64,000 bases of DNA from Lepas anatifera (Eukaryota; Arthropoda; Thecostraca; Lepadidae): NCBI GenBank assembly GCA_034440635.1, contig JAOTON010000214.1:124001-188000 (forward strand), in the 5' to 3' direction. Below are positions 32,588 to 45,892 of this stretch, in pieces. Each line of letters starts with the position of its first letter. Position 1 is the first letter of the stretch. The position numbers and the translations under genes are program-made. The notes under the pieces were generated by a model that was not told the origin of the DNA, searched no databases, and saw only the letters and a list, made by a program, of their open reading frames with translations.

Positions 32588-35500
32588 GTATCCTTTCTGG
32601 TGTAAAACCTGACCTATCAGGAGGTCACTGGGGTGGACGCCAGCCAGCTCCCCGGGCAACCGATAATTGCAAAACGGGGAGACGGAAGGCGCTGGGAAAT
32701 GAATATGACCGCAAATTTTATGCTCCAGAAGGCAAACCATGCATTGTATTGACCTCAAACCAACTCAGATCAAGATGCACACTTCTAACTTGCCCTAATA
32801 TTAGCTGTCATTCACCAGCAACGGTTCTAGGAATTGAAGAAAACCCGGTGTGGTACAAGTCGGTCTCGATTGATTTTCTTCTTTTCCAACTCTTAACTCG
32901 GAAATTGTTCACGACAGATGGGGGATATATGTGAATGGAATTAAGCTCATCATCTTCCCTATCCAGACATAACACGCTCAACTTTATGGGTGTGATTTTC
33001 GGGAGGCTAGGCAGCTGCAGAGAAATTATGTTTTCTTCGCATTATATTTTTTGTTATTTGTTGTAGCGGCATGGGTTTGCTTTCAAATTGTGATGTAGAA
33101 ATTCGGCAAGTTTTTTGGTTCGTATATTTTTTTATTCCTCGCTGATATACGACAAGAATCATATTGGTGTGATATTTGATTTGATCCTAATGCAATAGAT
33201 GGTACACCGTCTTTCAGCTCAAACATATAAAATGGTCTTCGTTGCGTGCTAGGAAACAAAAATCTTCAGTACCTGCACTGTCATCTTAGAATCTCAGAAT
33301 ATTCTAGCGGTATCGATCCACTTTCAGAATCTGAAATAAGAAAATCGACAGTTGAATTCTTATTTTTAAGATATTCACCTTTAAATTACATCGGAAACGG
33401 CTCAGGCCCCGGGGGGAAGGCCTAAAGTTCAAAACTATCTTAAAAGCCATGCGCTCGTTTCATTCCTCGCCTTATTACTAATAAATTGATACGTTAAACA
33501 ACAGCCCCGGGTAGGTCTTTTGATGATAACAAATGAAATTTTGAGCCTCAGCCTCTCTTGTCAATCGAGCAGCAATTGTTTCTGAGTGAGCATGCTACTT
33601 ACCAGTGTCTTAACTATAAAGCAGTCACCGCAATCTGCATATTTTGACATTGACATCTTTACAGAAGACCTTTGCAATATTTGACACCGCTTAATATGGA
33701 CAACGCCAGAGCAAGGGGAGCGGGATTTTGATTCCTTAAAACCCATTTTTAAGGAATCAGTGCAAAATGCATGCGTGGGACCCGAACCCCTGACCAAGAG
33801 TCTAAAAATCACTCCTGACATTCAGAATAATACAAATGGCCTGAATGCAAATGGTAGACGCTTTTTCAGACTTGTTGATGAATCAATAATTTTTGTCGAC
33901 TCAACTCTTACTCACACTTTGGCACTTGACTCAAATCCTAACTCAACTCAACCGGCCGTGCAATTGTGTCGACTCCGGCTCAACACAAATCCCGAAGTGA
34001 GTCGATTCAACTCTGGCTGGAGCAAACATTAACCCGATTCAGAATCAACTCTGATTCTGAGTCGCGACTCAATAAGTCTGGTGACGGGAACGACAAGATG
34101 ACGTCAGATTTATTTCTAGTGACGGTGATTGCATCAGACAGAAGAACGCCAGAAATCTCTGGTCTAGTCGAAACACAGCTTAGAACATCAGGGACAGATG
34201 ACTTTACGTTTTTTGAAATCTACCTCAAAATAAAACCCAAAAGGTGGCCGTTTTAGGACAATCCGCAGACCAACCGACTTCATCGATAACACAGAATCGT
34301 GCTCAAGAGGTAAAACTGTGAACATAGCATGAATACCGGGACGGATTCATCCACTTAGAGTTGTCTCGGAATAGCACCTGGGATTATACTAATGAAGCAT
34401 TAATCTTTTAGATCCTCGAACAGGATTCCATTGAAGTGCTGGGGAAGACCAGGCAGTGATTTTTATCTTAAGCTGTCGTGCAAAGCTGGGGCAGCTCATG
34501 ATAGAGCTCAAAACTACTACAGCCTAATTTTAGATCAATGAGTAAGTGGGCAGTCAATGAACTCCTTGCGCAAAAGCTTCTGCTACTGCAAGACAAAATT
34601 TAGCCTGATCTTTCGTGATTCAGATCCGATATAGATACTGACCTAATAAAAAAGCTGCCTGACCTAACTTGTCATGGACGGTGGCTGCTTGTGCATGTGC
34701 GTTTGGGCCCTCCAATTCACCAAAAAAGTCACAAGAGAGAGAAGAGGGAATCTAAATTCATAATACATGTTCTTTTTCGAATGAATGTTTCCAGAACAGT
34801 TGGATGTGTATTTGCCAATAGTCGATTTGAGCCATATCTATTCCATGTCCTGAAAGTGTACACTGAACAAGATAAAATTGTTCTTACTTGCCTTTCACTT
34901 GCTTACTCAGTCCATAGGATAAGAAAGGGGGAATTATCTTCGAAAGTATGTTATCACCGCATGTAAGTATTATTTTAAGTATTCTCGCGTTGTTCCACGT
35001 TTCGTTGTTCCCACGTTTCTGCTTTGACGCCGGCTTGTTGACCAAATACAGTGTTCGTGACAGCGAATCACAGGGGATGGAGCCCGCTGAGGCGTGCTGA
35101 CGGTCTTAGAGCACAGGTGTCGGCGGCTTTTTGGAAGCGCTGTAACTGGTTTTCGGATTACACCTGGTAAGCTAAACCAGTTGATCTTAACTGTCGTGCC
35201 AATTAAGCTGTATATTTCATTCAGATATATTCAGCTTGCATGTAACAGCAATGAGAAGTAAGCTGAAGCATTTTGGGTGCGGCAGCTTGACGCTAACACA
35301 CAGCCTACCCTTATTTCTATCTAGCGTATGGCCCTCAACCTGGATCTGGCGACGTCCCTGACGAGCCTTCGGTTGAACCGACTTCGTCATTGTAGTGAGT
35401 TTTCACTTGGCTCTCCTCAAAGCTGATTAACAGGACAGAAATAGAACAGAATTTCGACCACCGGGGCAGCCCATGCCTCAGTGCTGGCAGTGACACGTTC

Positions 35501-36603
35501 CAAAGCTTTAAATCCCCTCTATCTGACTTAAGTCCGATTTCATGTTTGATTCGACAACGCCCATGATATCGCTTCCCAGAATAGCAGCCGCTGATCGTGC
35601 TGCCAAAATAAGAGACGTCGCTTCCAACAGGATCTCCATGCGACAGCTGACATAAAGTGCATCGGCTCAAGCTATTTTGAGGAAAATGTGCTATCTTTAA
35701 CTCCGAGGCTGATGGCTAATGGAGGTGAGCTGAACAGTGCCGTTGTCTATGAAAGTGGCTGCTGCTGAAGCTGCAGGCCAAGTAGAGCTGTTGTAGAGCT
35801 GTTGAACGGGGACCACTTCCGAGCTGTGGCAGCCCTGGATTGTTTCTCGATCCCCTGCTGACTTGGCCGCCCCATAAAAGCACGATGAATTGGCGTTAGG
35901 AGGGCACTCCTCGACACTGCCAGCAGGTGCTCCCAGGGAAGGTTGATTGGCCTTCCCAACTCCCTAGTCGTGGCACTGTCCAAAATAAAGGGGAATGGTG
36001 TTCTATAACGGGAATAGGAAAGAACAGGGGCCGTTCTCTCCTATTTATTTATAACGCATTGATACAACGGCATACATGGGCAATTACTAAGAATCTGAGC
36101 ACTCGGGGGGATTATAGCCCATGGTCATAGGCGGAAGAGCAGAGAGTTGGCAGGGGGCCATTGCCCCCCAATGTTCAAGATCTTAATCATTGACCCTATA
36201 GCGTTGACTGGAAAGAAATTAATTCAAAATACAGCTTAACGCCCTAATATTTTGGACGTTCCTATACTTATGCCCATGACTAGCTTTTCCTATGGCTATG
36301 CCGTATTTTTACCCATTCACCTTACCAAGCTCATTGCTCCGCCATTCGCTAGCTTAGAACATTATTTGGCAGCAACGATACTTTGCTTATGCCAACTTCT
36401 TCATTTTCCATACATGTGAGATGTTTATGTTTTGGGGCGTAGACGAGAGGGAAGGGGGCTGGGACGAGCGCCCCCTTTCCCCTGAGGACCCACGGCCCCT
36501 AGGACACCGGGTAGCTTGGCCCTCTCTTCAAGGGACAAAACCACCGTGGTTAGCAGGGCCCTTTGAAACCAGCAGGGCTTAGCGGGACTATTAGAAGGAA
36601 TCT
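32588..36603. other. no gene recognised; GACTC-rich patch
   Basis: About 4 kb without a recognisable gene or terminal repeat. Around 33895-34080 short GACTCAACTC / GAGTCG motifs recur irregularly. A CATAGGCGGAAGAGCAGAG block at 36125 resembles the end of a hAT-type MITE, but no partner end was found. Open frames of about 90-110 codons (33760, 33966, 34691 plus; 35335 minus) lack domains. Confidence 0.4.
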
Positions 36604-37446
36604 TTAACACCCGCACTGGAGGGGGTCTGGCACTAACGCGCACTGGAGGGGGCCTGGTAGGCCCCTAAGATCTCGGAAACTAAGAGGGTTAGAAAACGCC
36701 ACTTGGTAGGTGGGTGGGGGCTTGGTGATCTACATGATGACAATTTTCATTGACCTGGTCAATATCTTAAAGGTCAAACGAGGTCTAAGGTCAATATTGG
36801 CCATGCTGGGATCGATTGGTAAATGCTGTAATTATGCAGGAAAATGGCGGGAATAAGCTAAGGCGGACAAGTTTCATAGGAAGAGGTCTCAAGAGGCTTC
36901 CTCACAACTTTTGGGTCAGGGCATTCAGGTCATTGACCTTTAAGGTCACCGTATGGTATACTACTTATAATTTACACTTTGACTAACACTGTAGCCACTG
37001 TTTGGCGAGAAATAAGGATTGACCTTTCCCAATGACCTTTGACCTTGACCTTTGTATTTGGGTCCCTACCGATGACGTCATAGATAATATATGTCAGACG
37101 AGGTAACGTATTTGGCTGGACGGACGTGGTCGTGACCTTGAAGTGCGATATGACCTTGACCTGTGACCTTGACCTTGACCTTGACTTTTAGGTCAATGAC
37201 CTTGTATAGTCCGCTTATATGACATTGTGAGGCCACCACTGGTCTTATGAAGCTAACTGGTCCGACGCGCGTTTACGGCGATCTCAAATGCAGGTCTGAC
37301 TTTGAAAGCCTATAAGTCAAATTTCGGCCGATTTTCAAAAGTCTTCACCAATCGACGCGCTATTAAATTCTGTTAAATTGGCCACTGTCTTTCGGCTCAG
37401 CGGTTCTCGCCACCTCAAACAGTGGGGCCTCCCTCGTGCGTGTTAA
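36604..37446. mobile_element. TTAA element related to family A
   Basis: Left TTAA-CACCCGCACTGGAGGGGG (with a second, similar end CTAACGCGCACTGGAGGGGG at 36632) and right inverted CCTCCCTCGTGCGTG-TTAA. The interior contains runs such as TGACCTTTGACCTTGACC near 37030-37060 and CTTGACCTTGACCTTGACTT near 37165-37185. Non-coding, piggyBac-like by target site and end position. Confidence 0.65.
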
Positions 37447-37906
37447 GGATTCTTGGAAACCAATTCGACCTAAAATTGACTATAGATCCCACTTTCAATT
37501 GAAAGGTCCTTTTTAGTCAGCTGGATGCTTCGTAAGCAGATTCGGAGAATCCTGGTAGCCCTCTGAGCCCAGCACGATTCTCTGTAACTAGTTACAGAGG
37601 ATATCTATTCAGAAACTAGCAGAATATTGTGCGACCATTAGGCTCTCTGGAGCCAGCAGGGCCCTCTGACCAGTTGGGTCCTCAATGGTGAGCTTAGCTC
37701 TCTTTGTCCGCCGCTAAGTAACATTTTTTAAACGTCTCTGTCCGTCCGGATAGAACCCATTTGAAGATCAAAGAAGTTCCTCCTGATGAGGTAAAAATAG
37801 GTAAGATCTTTTTGGCTTTCCGAGCACGATTGGCTTTCTAAGTAATGTGGTAGATTCACACATGTCTTGTTATGGCGCAGTTGACATATTTCAGGGGCGC
37901 TCTGGT
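37447..37906. other. no gene recognised
   Basis: Spacer between two TTAA elements, with loosely repeated GCAGGGCCCTCTG blocks that also occur at 36555. Confidence 0.35.
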
Positions 37907-38898
37907 TTAGCCCTCGCCCTGGTTGGGGGTATTTGAACACCCCCTCGGGTTTTTCCGGCGGCACGAAAAAACGGCGGCGCGAAGCGCCACTATACTTGGT
38001 ACACGTTATACTAGATCAATTCCACAACTCTCCACAAAATTTTAAGGTTGGGTTAACTCAGGTCAGGTCACCAGTGCAGGTCAAGTGATCTCACCTAAAA
38101 AAATGTTTAAGGTAGCATAAGTAAGAAATGGGAGCATCTATCGGATTGAAACTTATAACACATAATGGCCTCATCGAGCTCTACAAAATTTTTTTAGAGA
38201 TTTTTCATATCGATGACCTAAGGTCAAGTACGGATCATGACCTCTCCATGGGAAATACAAGGGAAAGACATAAATTCAGCTGTATTTGTGTAAATAAAGC
38301 TTATAACACCCTCGTATTCTCCAAATCGTAGTATCCTGGGCCCCTTTCCAGTTTCATCTTTAAAATTTTTACCTGTGACCACTGAGAGGTCATCTGGGGT
38401 TATTTAAGCAGTTTTCAGACTTAGGTCAATAAATTTGCATGAAATGATGATACGGCTTTTATTTTGATATCATTGCGTTTAGATTGCCATTGAGAGTCAA
38501 TTGATATGCATATTGACTATGCTAGGTTAAAAAGTAACCTTGACCTGACCTGAGGTCAGGTCATTTTTGTGTTTTGACCTAGTTTGATCAAATCATACAT
38601 CATTCGATTTACCGTGACGAGAGGAAGCGAATGGTGCCTAGCAAATGATTCTAGCTCAACTCTGTCAGACGCTATAGCCTAAAACCTCTACTAAAAATCC
38701 CACTTTCTTTGACCTGTCATGGCCTCAATATTGACCGGAGCCAAAAAATGTGTGATGTATTTTTTTATGAATTTGTATGAGTTATCAACTAGTTTCATGT
38801 TTTTTTGCTATCCCGCATAGGGGCCGAGTTCAAGTGGGGTGTTTAAACACCCCCCACCGGACAAAGGTGGCTCCGAGGCCCACCAGGGCGCGGGTTAA
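37907..38898. mobile_element. TTAA element, family B, copy 1
   Basis: The ends are CCCTCGCCCTGG and inverted CCCGCGCCCTGG next to TTAG (left, mutated) and TTAA (right). Part of the interior (38130-38250) matches family A in inverted orientation (GATTGAAACT, CATAATGGCC, ATCGATGACCTAAGGTCA). A perfect palindromic TGACCTGACCT / AGGTCAGGTCA cluster lies near 38541-38563. Confidence 0.75.
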
Positions 38899-38934
38899 AG
38901 CTACTTTTTGCGATTAGTTGATGTGAAGAAGTAA

Positions 38935-39105
38935 TTTACTGCCCATTTTTTATTGGCAGTCGCTGCCTCCGCCAATCAACGCTTTTTCCTCGCTGACATT
39001 TTTGGGGGTTCCATAGAGGGCCCTTTGAGGCTGTGGCAGGGGCCCTTCCGGTACCGCCTCCGCTCCTGACCCGCCCTGAGCGAAAGCCTGGCTATGGCTC
39101 TGTTA
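38935..39105. mobile_element. fragment of the 7311-type hAT MITE (right half)
   Basis: GGCCCTTTGAGGCTGTGGCA, GGGGCCCTTCCGG and CCCTGAGCGAAAGCCTGGCT, followed by ATGGCTCTG, match the right end of the element at 7311-7591. The left end is missing. Confidence 0.55.
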
Positions 39106-39766
39106 ACATTTAAATATCTTTAAGATCAACCTTAGAAAACACGTGTCTTCTCTCGTAAGTCTCTTCAGGTCCGACACACTCTCTGAAAGGTCATTCGCTT
39201 CACCCGCTGAATCATGTTTCCTGCACCACCACGAACTCTGCCCTCACGCCCACGCACAGCCTTGGGAGAGATGCAAATCCCGGGTAGGCAGGTGCGGTGA
39301 CCAAAATCGCCACGTTAGCTAAATTGTCTGCTAAGTTTCCGATCTATTATTTATATGTATATTTCATATCTCGCCTGTCTTGACAATCATTGCAACTTCC
39401 CTTCAAGAACTACACATGCAACATCGCAGATGTTCCTGAGAAAATCCACCTCTGCCATGCTATTTTTAGATGCGGCCTTAACTCGTCATGTTTACATCTC
39501 TAGTGTTGAATGACATCCGCTGGCGTGACGTCATTCGAGCTGCTTATCAAAAGACCTGGTCTTCTGCCCAAACCCGAAAGTCCCGCGCTGCAATCTCGTG
39601 ACTTGCAACTTGGGCCACCGTCGTCCCAAGAATAGGTGAGCGGGCTCGATATGTTTAGAACCGTTTCGTCATCTGCGTGATATGCCGTTGAAGTCTAGTG
39701 CGATTGGGAGCCATGCGTATTTAACGGTTTATGACTCTGCGGCCGACTGCGTGTAAATACCGGTGA
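39106..39766. other. no gene recognised
   Basis: No coding sequence or repeat relationship seen. Confidence 0.4.
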
Positions 39767-39917
39767 CAGTGGCGGACACAAGAGGGGGCTAGGCGCTCAA
39801 TCCCCCGACAGTTTGAATTTCTACAGTAAATGCCTAACCGGAGGCTGTTCCAAGGTAATGGCGAGGGAGACTCGAACCTCCTAGCCCCCTTAAATGGAAC
39901 CCTGGATCCGCCACAGT
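39767..39917. mobile_element. short hAT-type MITE (CAGTGGCGGA ends)
   Basis: CAGTGGCGGACACAAG at the left and the inverted CTGTGGCGGATCCAGGG at the right bound a 151-bp unit. The flanks share GGTGA (ACCGGTGA / TGTGGTGA), a partly decayed 8-bp duplication. Confidence 0.6.
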
Positions 39918-40972
39918 GTGGTGACTTGTCATTGCCGGCGGTTGGTTGGGAGCTCATAACGGACGTATGCGACTACTAACGGACGGTCGAGAGAACGGGC
40001 CCGTCAGGTCAAGTCCTACTTTTTTGTCTTTGAATGCGAGCAATCGGTCTCTATTTTGAAATGCGATGGAGCCTGACGATCTCGAAGGCGAGCTTCTTTA
40101 GTTCATTGAAGGAGTAAGCTATCGGGCTTGAACTTTGAAGCGGCCTCGTATGTGACAGGGCGAATCATATGTATAAACTCTTGGCGAGTAGGGTTTTGTC
40201 TACAATGCACAGCGTTTCTATTTGCTGCAGTCTACGGAGCTGACTTGTGTTGGGCGCTGATTTTGTCCAAAATATATTCGGGGATGCAGAGGTGCAGCGG
40301 GAGCGCGTTGGGGTTCCACGCCGCTGACCCCGGCTAAAATCTCTGGCGGCAGTACTGAATTAGGACTTACTGGTTCCCATTGTACCTTTCCAACCGGATG
40401 AGAGTTGGCGCCCCATATGACCTCAGCAGTTGGTACGTCGTAAAGCCCCCACGCGTCCCTCGAACATATGTTTCATGATATGAGCTGCGAACCGACAAAC
40501 ATGCGTGTTTTTTGCTAAAATTACTGTTATTCCTGTCTGGTGAAGCGGGTTCAAGCATGTGCAATTCAATCGCTGACGACACAAACATGAGACTAACCCC
40601 GGTACGGAGCCACTGGTGTGCTAGCAAGTTTAATGAGCACAACGGGACACAGTCACGCGGACCCTACCGACCTTCTCCGGTCCAGCTGTCATGGCTCTTC
40701 GGTGTAGAACGGCCAACTCCGCCGGAGGAGGTGGGCCACAGGAGAAGGCAGGGGCATTGAAAGTAGCAGATCCTGAGAGCAGAATATCAATACACCGCAA
40801 ACACGACCGAAATGTCGGCTGAACTACTGTAAACGTGACTGAGCTCTGAGCAGGAGCGTGCGAGCCGTTCACCAAGACTTCATCAGAGGACTTTCCAGTT
40901 GCAGGTGGATTGGAAACAATCTTCAATTTTCGTCAGGAGCAGAACCAGGAAAATGTTCCAAACCTGATGGTT
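39918..40972. other. no gene recognised
   Basis: Open frames of 70-98 codons overlap on both strands between 40128 and 40926, with no recognisable domain. Confidence 0.4.
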
Positions 40973-41828
40973 TTAACACGCGCATTGAAGGGGGTCTGAG
41001 CCACCTTCGCTTTGACGGGTGCGGGTACCCCCTTAAGATCTCGAGAACCGCGCTAGATAGCAAAAAACGGTAAACGGTGTTGGGTAGCCCATCCACTTCT
41101 CTGTCGAGAATATTTCCATCATTTGTTTGTCAAGTCACATTTAAGGTCACTAGAGGTCAAGACATGCCGTCATAGGGTTAACATGTAAATGAAGGTTTAC
41201 GGTCATCACATTTGAACAGGTAAAGATGGAGCAAAACAATTTAGGCCATTAGAATCTTCACAGCAAGCTGAATCAAATTATGTATAATATGACCTTGCTA
41301 GGTCAAATCAGGTCAAACGTGTGATTTGACCTGACGTGGGGTCAGGTCAAAGTCAAGCTAGGACAAAATGCGTATCATTAGAACTTCAAAGACAAGAGAG
41401 ATCTAATGCAGTTAAAATAAACGCTCTACTACCGTTCATTACTAAGTTATTCAGTTAAAACCATTTTCCCATGTATTTCCAATGGAGAGGTCATAGCTCG
41501 TACCTGACCTTAGGTCATCGATACAAAAAATACCGGAAGATGTTTTAAGAACTCCGTGGGCCCATTATGTGATAGGAGTTTCACTCGGATAAGCTCACCC
41601 GGTTCTAACTTATGCTATCTTATGCTTTTTTTGAGGTCAGGTCACTTGACCTGTAGTGGTGACCTGGCCTGAGGTGACCTAACCTTAAGGCCTTGCAAAA
41701 GTTGTAAAAATGATTAGTGAAAAGGTGAAGCGAAGTACGGCGACACTACGAGCCGCCGTTTTTATGCTGTCTCCAAAAAACCCACGGGGGAGGGGGCGGG
41801 TACCCGCCCTCGTCAATGCGCGTCTTAC
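40973..41828. mobile_element. TTAA element, family A, second copy
   Basis: TTAA-CACGCGCATTGAAGGGGG at the left and CCCTCGTCAATGCGCGT-CTTAC at the right, where the right TTAA is mutated. The body aligns throughout with 16779-17605, including the AGGTCA clusters and the degenerate GC hairpin (CGGCGACACTACGAGCCGCCG) followed by T5. Confidence 0.85.
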
Positions 41829-43265
41829 TGTAAGATGTTGATGTTTTGTGTCATCTAAGAGCTGAAGTTTTACTGGAAGCCCTAAGCCCTCCCTTTATGA
41901 CTGACAGCGACATGTTTGCTTAGGACCCTAGCTGCAAGTGACCTTCCAGCTGCAAAAGCTGGCAGACACTCGATTCCTGCTCCGAACATCTTCCTCCGAG
42001 TTCTGTGGACCAACGGTAGATATGGCAAAGACAACATCAGAGTCTCCGTGGGAGTTCTAAATAAGGCACGGCTTTCCAGGGACACTGGTCAAGACCAGAG
42101 AGCAGCCATCTCTTGCATTCATATCTCTCAGTCCTCCTCATTGATCGTACTTGGAAAAGGTTAGTCCTGAGCTTGTAGCCTATGTTTGTTTTTCGGTCAT
42201 TTTAAAATCGTCTCCAAGCAACTGCACCTCATTTTACAAAACATGTATGATTGTGGGAGACATATTACGGGACAAAATAATCCCTCAGAATAAATAAAAT
42301 TACCAACAATTGCAACCAATTGACAATTATTACCACAAAATGACATTTCCAGGTTATATTGCTTTAAGTTTGTTCCACAAAGAGTTAGTTCAAGCTTATG
42401 GACTGCAGTAGGGTGCATCCAACGGGAAAGCTCTTAGATTTTTGTGGCGTTTTTTTCTTCTCCCAGATAAAGTCACAATACTCCTGCCTGTTTAAGGGGA
42501 AATTATTCCTGAGAGATTTAGAGGCGAGATAAAGCTGGCGTTTAGCGTTGAATTCCCGAGTGTGCGCAAGGCGTTGCGATGGTTTGCCGATTAAAAGAAA
42601 TTGTTTCACGGCGTGTAAATAGTTACGCAAACTTACAGCTGATATTAACACTATCGAAAATAGGTTGGAAATCATTTTATGTATTTTCCAACTGTGGAAA
42701 CGACTGACTAAAAATTGCATTCATAAGGTCGCTAACAAGACTGCACCAACAGCGTTGTCTTACTTTTTTCGAAGCACGGTCTTTAAAGACATCCCACGAT
42801 TTCTAATGTGAGGTTACAACTTTACACGCAACATACTAGATTGAAACGAACGTGTACCGTGCCGGGCTTTTTTAAAACCATACGTGAATCGGTAAACGTT
42901 TCGAAAAAGCGGGCACACGAATAAGGCAGTAGACCAGGAACTTGTTTCTGCTTAAATAAGCAGAAATTATCGGCACGCAGACCCGGGAAATACGCAGCAC
43001 CAGTGAAAAACATGCTTGAAAGGACGCTCAACTTTAACAATTTGTTGGAGCAGGCGTAAGCGTCTTCATAGATTTAAAAAATGGTGGCACAGTGTTGAGG
43101 AAAACGAAATCTGCCAACAGTATTTTGATTGGGTTTTTCATCCCAATGATGTCTAAACCATGAGCGACACAAATACAACACGAGTGCACCATCAATGAAT
43201 CCAGAAGCCTGTAAGCACAGACAGTGACAATGGATTGCACAACATCCGCACCGGTCCGTTAGCGA
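41829..43265. other. no gene recognised
   Basis: AT-rich sequence. The 111-codon minus-strand frame at 42385-42720 has no recognisable motif. Confidence 0.4.
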
Positions 43266-43314
43266 ATGGAGGTCAAACCATTATGACATCATTTCCTCCC
43301 AAGAAATGGCCACA

Positions 43315-43470
43315 GAGCTCACTTTCGCCGGCTGGTGGGTGGGGACTGGGCCGCGTTGCGCCGGGCGGCGGCGGCGGGCCCTGCTGCCTGACGTCAGCCC
43401 CTGCGCCGCACCTGGCGGCCGCTCCGCAGCGGAGGCGTAGTCTGCAAACACTCACGTGCGAGCATTTTTG
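43315..43470. promoter_or_regulatory. GC/CpG-rich island with CRE and E-box
   Basis: An isolated GC-rich patch (GGGCGGCGGCGGCGGGCCC) with TGACGTCA at about 43391 and CACGTG at about 43453. It could be a host promoter CpG island, but no downstream exon is recognised. A 15-codon frame starting ATGAGTCAAGCC follows. Low confidence. Confidence 0.25.
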
Positions 43471-43769
43471 CCGTGTTGGATTATTTGCTTTCGAGGAAGC
43501 AAGTTTAATCTTGGAGATGAGTCAAGCCCAGTCGCCGGATTTATTTTTTAGGACGCATAAAGGCCTGAATGCTTGAAACACATCAAAGTGCCTGATGCTA
43601 CAGCTTGGCCTGAATTTTTTTGTTGATACCTATAACATTTTTAGAGCTCGCGTTGTGGAGTACATAAGGGACCTAAGAGTGTGAGGTCACCAAGGTATAT
43701 GTGCACCAAATATATGAAGAGGGAATATGCTCAAACTATTTTAATAACTTTATTTTTACAGCACCATTT

Positions 43770-43925
43770 TACTCATTTGTATGTTTTTAGCACTAGGGTG
43801 TTTTGGACATGTTTATGCGTATGTGTTAGTTTTTGGTGGGGTTTTACACCTGACTTACCTGTTAGTGGGCATCAGCCTGTTGGTGATTATGTTTAATAAA
43901 CAAATAAACAAATAAACAAATAAAC
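43770..43925 (+). mobile_element. retroposon-like 3' tail with (AAATAAAC)n
   Basis: T-rich sequence ends in TAATAAACAAATAAACAAAT repeats, which include the AATAAA signal. This resembles the 3' end of a 5'-truncated non-LTR element. The family is not identified. Confidence 0.35.
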
Positions 43926-44744
43926 GAACGCCTTATCCACATGGGGTTATGCTGATTCTAGCCCAACCATCAATTTAAGTCTTATAAAATATTAAAGGTG
44001 TTGTTGGGTTAGGTGTTCATGTCAGAATTTGTTGTCTCAGAAAGATGTAGAATGGGTCTCCTCAGTGTACCTAAGTCCAAGAAACCAAGTAGAAATTGGT
44101 ATGGTGAAAGTTCATATTGGAATACAAAGTTCACCTAGTCCTACATTGATCCATACCACTTCCTGGGAATTCAGTCAAAAGAGGAAAATGGGATATAATG
44201 CTGCTCTTTATTCATGTGGATTTTGCAATTACACCGAGTGCTGGATGAAGTGTAATAAGGTATTCTTGTAATTCTTGCAGTAGATGTCCATAGATGCCCT
44301 TGGTTTTAAAAAAAATTGATACCCTCCTGTGATCCTTAAGTATGCGTTTTGGTTTTTAACGTACGATTATTTCATAAAGGGGTGTGAACTAAAAAAATAA
44401 AATTGTGGATAAAAAATTTGGAACTGGTACAATGAGTGATATACTAATATAGATGGTATAAAATAAACTGTGTTTTAAGCTCACCCGCCTGCTGTTGGGC
44501 TGTTTTGAACCAATTTAAAGTCCCTCAGATAATAACAAGAAAATTTAGAGGATATTCTAACACTGATTCCATGTTTCGTAGGGAGTGCCCGGGGAAAATC
44601 CTTGAAGAGCTATAAATCCCATACTTTCAAATTCTGAGATTATTTAATGATTCATTGCGCGTATCTACTGCAGATTCCGTACAGTTTTAACGTTTTTAGG
44701 CTTTAGCTGTTATTGACATTTTTGGTCGATTCTTGAAATCGCGC
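43926..44744. other. no gene recognised
   Basis: The 80-codon plus frame at 44029-44271 has no known domain. Otherwise AT-rich. Confidence 0.35.
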
Positions 44745-45449
44745 TTAACACGCGCATTGACGGGGGTCTGAGCCACCTTCGCATTGACGGGGGCGGGTAC
44801 CCGCCCCCCTAAGATCTCAAGAACCACGATAGATAGCAAAAACGGTAAACGGCGTTGGGCTGCCTATCCACTTCTCCATCGAAAACATTTGAACAATTTT
44901 TTCAGGTCACATTAAAGGTCACGAGAGGTCAAAACATGCCGTCACAGGGATAAAATGTAAATTCAGTTTTTCGGCCATTACATCTGAACAAGTAAAGATA
45001 GAGCAAAACGACTTGTATGATATGAATTCTCTCAGCAAGCCAAATCGAATGATATATAATTTAACCTTGCTAGGTCAAATCAAGGATTTGACCTGACGTG
45101 AGGTCAGGTCAGGGTCAAATTATATAAAATGCATATCATTAGAACCTCAAAGCCCAGGTGAGTCTAATGCAGCTAAAATAAATGCTCTATCACCATCCGT
45201 TACTGAGTTATTCCATAAAAAAAACATTTTTCCCATGTATTTCCAATGGAGAGGTCATGCCTCGTACCTGACCTTAGGTCATCGATATCAAAAATACCGG
45301 AACATTTTTAGAGAACTCGATGGGGCCATTATGCGATATGAGCTTCAATCGGATAAGTTCACCCTGCTCCGACTTATGCTATCTTAAGCTTTTTTGAGGT
45401 CGGGTCACTTGACCTGTACTGGTGACCTGACCTGAGATGACCTAACCTT
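44745..45449. mobile_element. TTAA element, family A, right-truncated
   Basis: TTAA-CACGCGCATTGACGGGGG and a body nearly identical to 16779-17605 up to GACCTAACCTT. There the match stops abruptly at 45449, so the right 150 bp, including the GC hairpin and right inverted end, are missing. Confidence 0.85.
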
Positions 45450-45892
45450 GTTTTGTTGAATGTGTTTTGAGCTGAGGTAGTCATGCGGCGCAGCATACAG
45501 GGAAAACACGTGTGATACTTCATTTGGTCCAGAACCCGCTGTTCGCGGAGAAATAAACAGGCAAACAAGTCGAAATGCGTGCCGTCCCGACCCTGTTCTC
45601 CGTGGCTAGTCATGGGACATGTGGTAACCATGGAAACGTGACGTAGGGCTGACACACCTCTGTTGTCTTGTTCGTTCCAAAGCCAACGAAATCTCACAAA
45701 AGAGTCGAGTGTGCCGGGGAAAAAGCGCTCAATGTTGTATGGCTCCCTGGTGTCGCTTTTCTGTCAGCGTAATATAGCGGAGAAACATTGGGATGCTCAT
45801 ATATTTTAATTTCTAATTGCTTTCGGGCATAGCTCAGTAAGTGACAATTGTCCCAGAGACGAAAGAAACAAAAACCAGACATTGTTGCATGG
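45450..45892. other. no gene recognised
   Basis: Short open frames on the minus strand only (45374-45697, 45694-45882), one starting inside the TTAA element. No domain. Confidence 0.4.
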
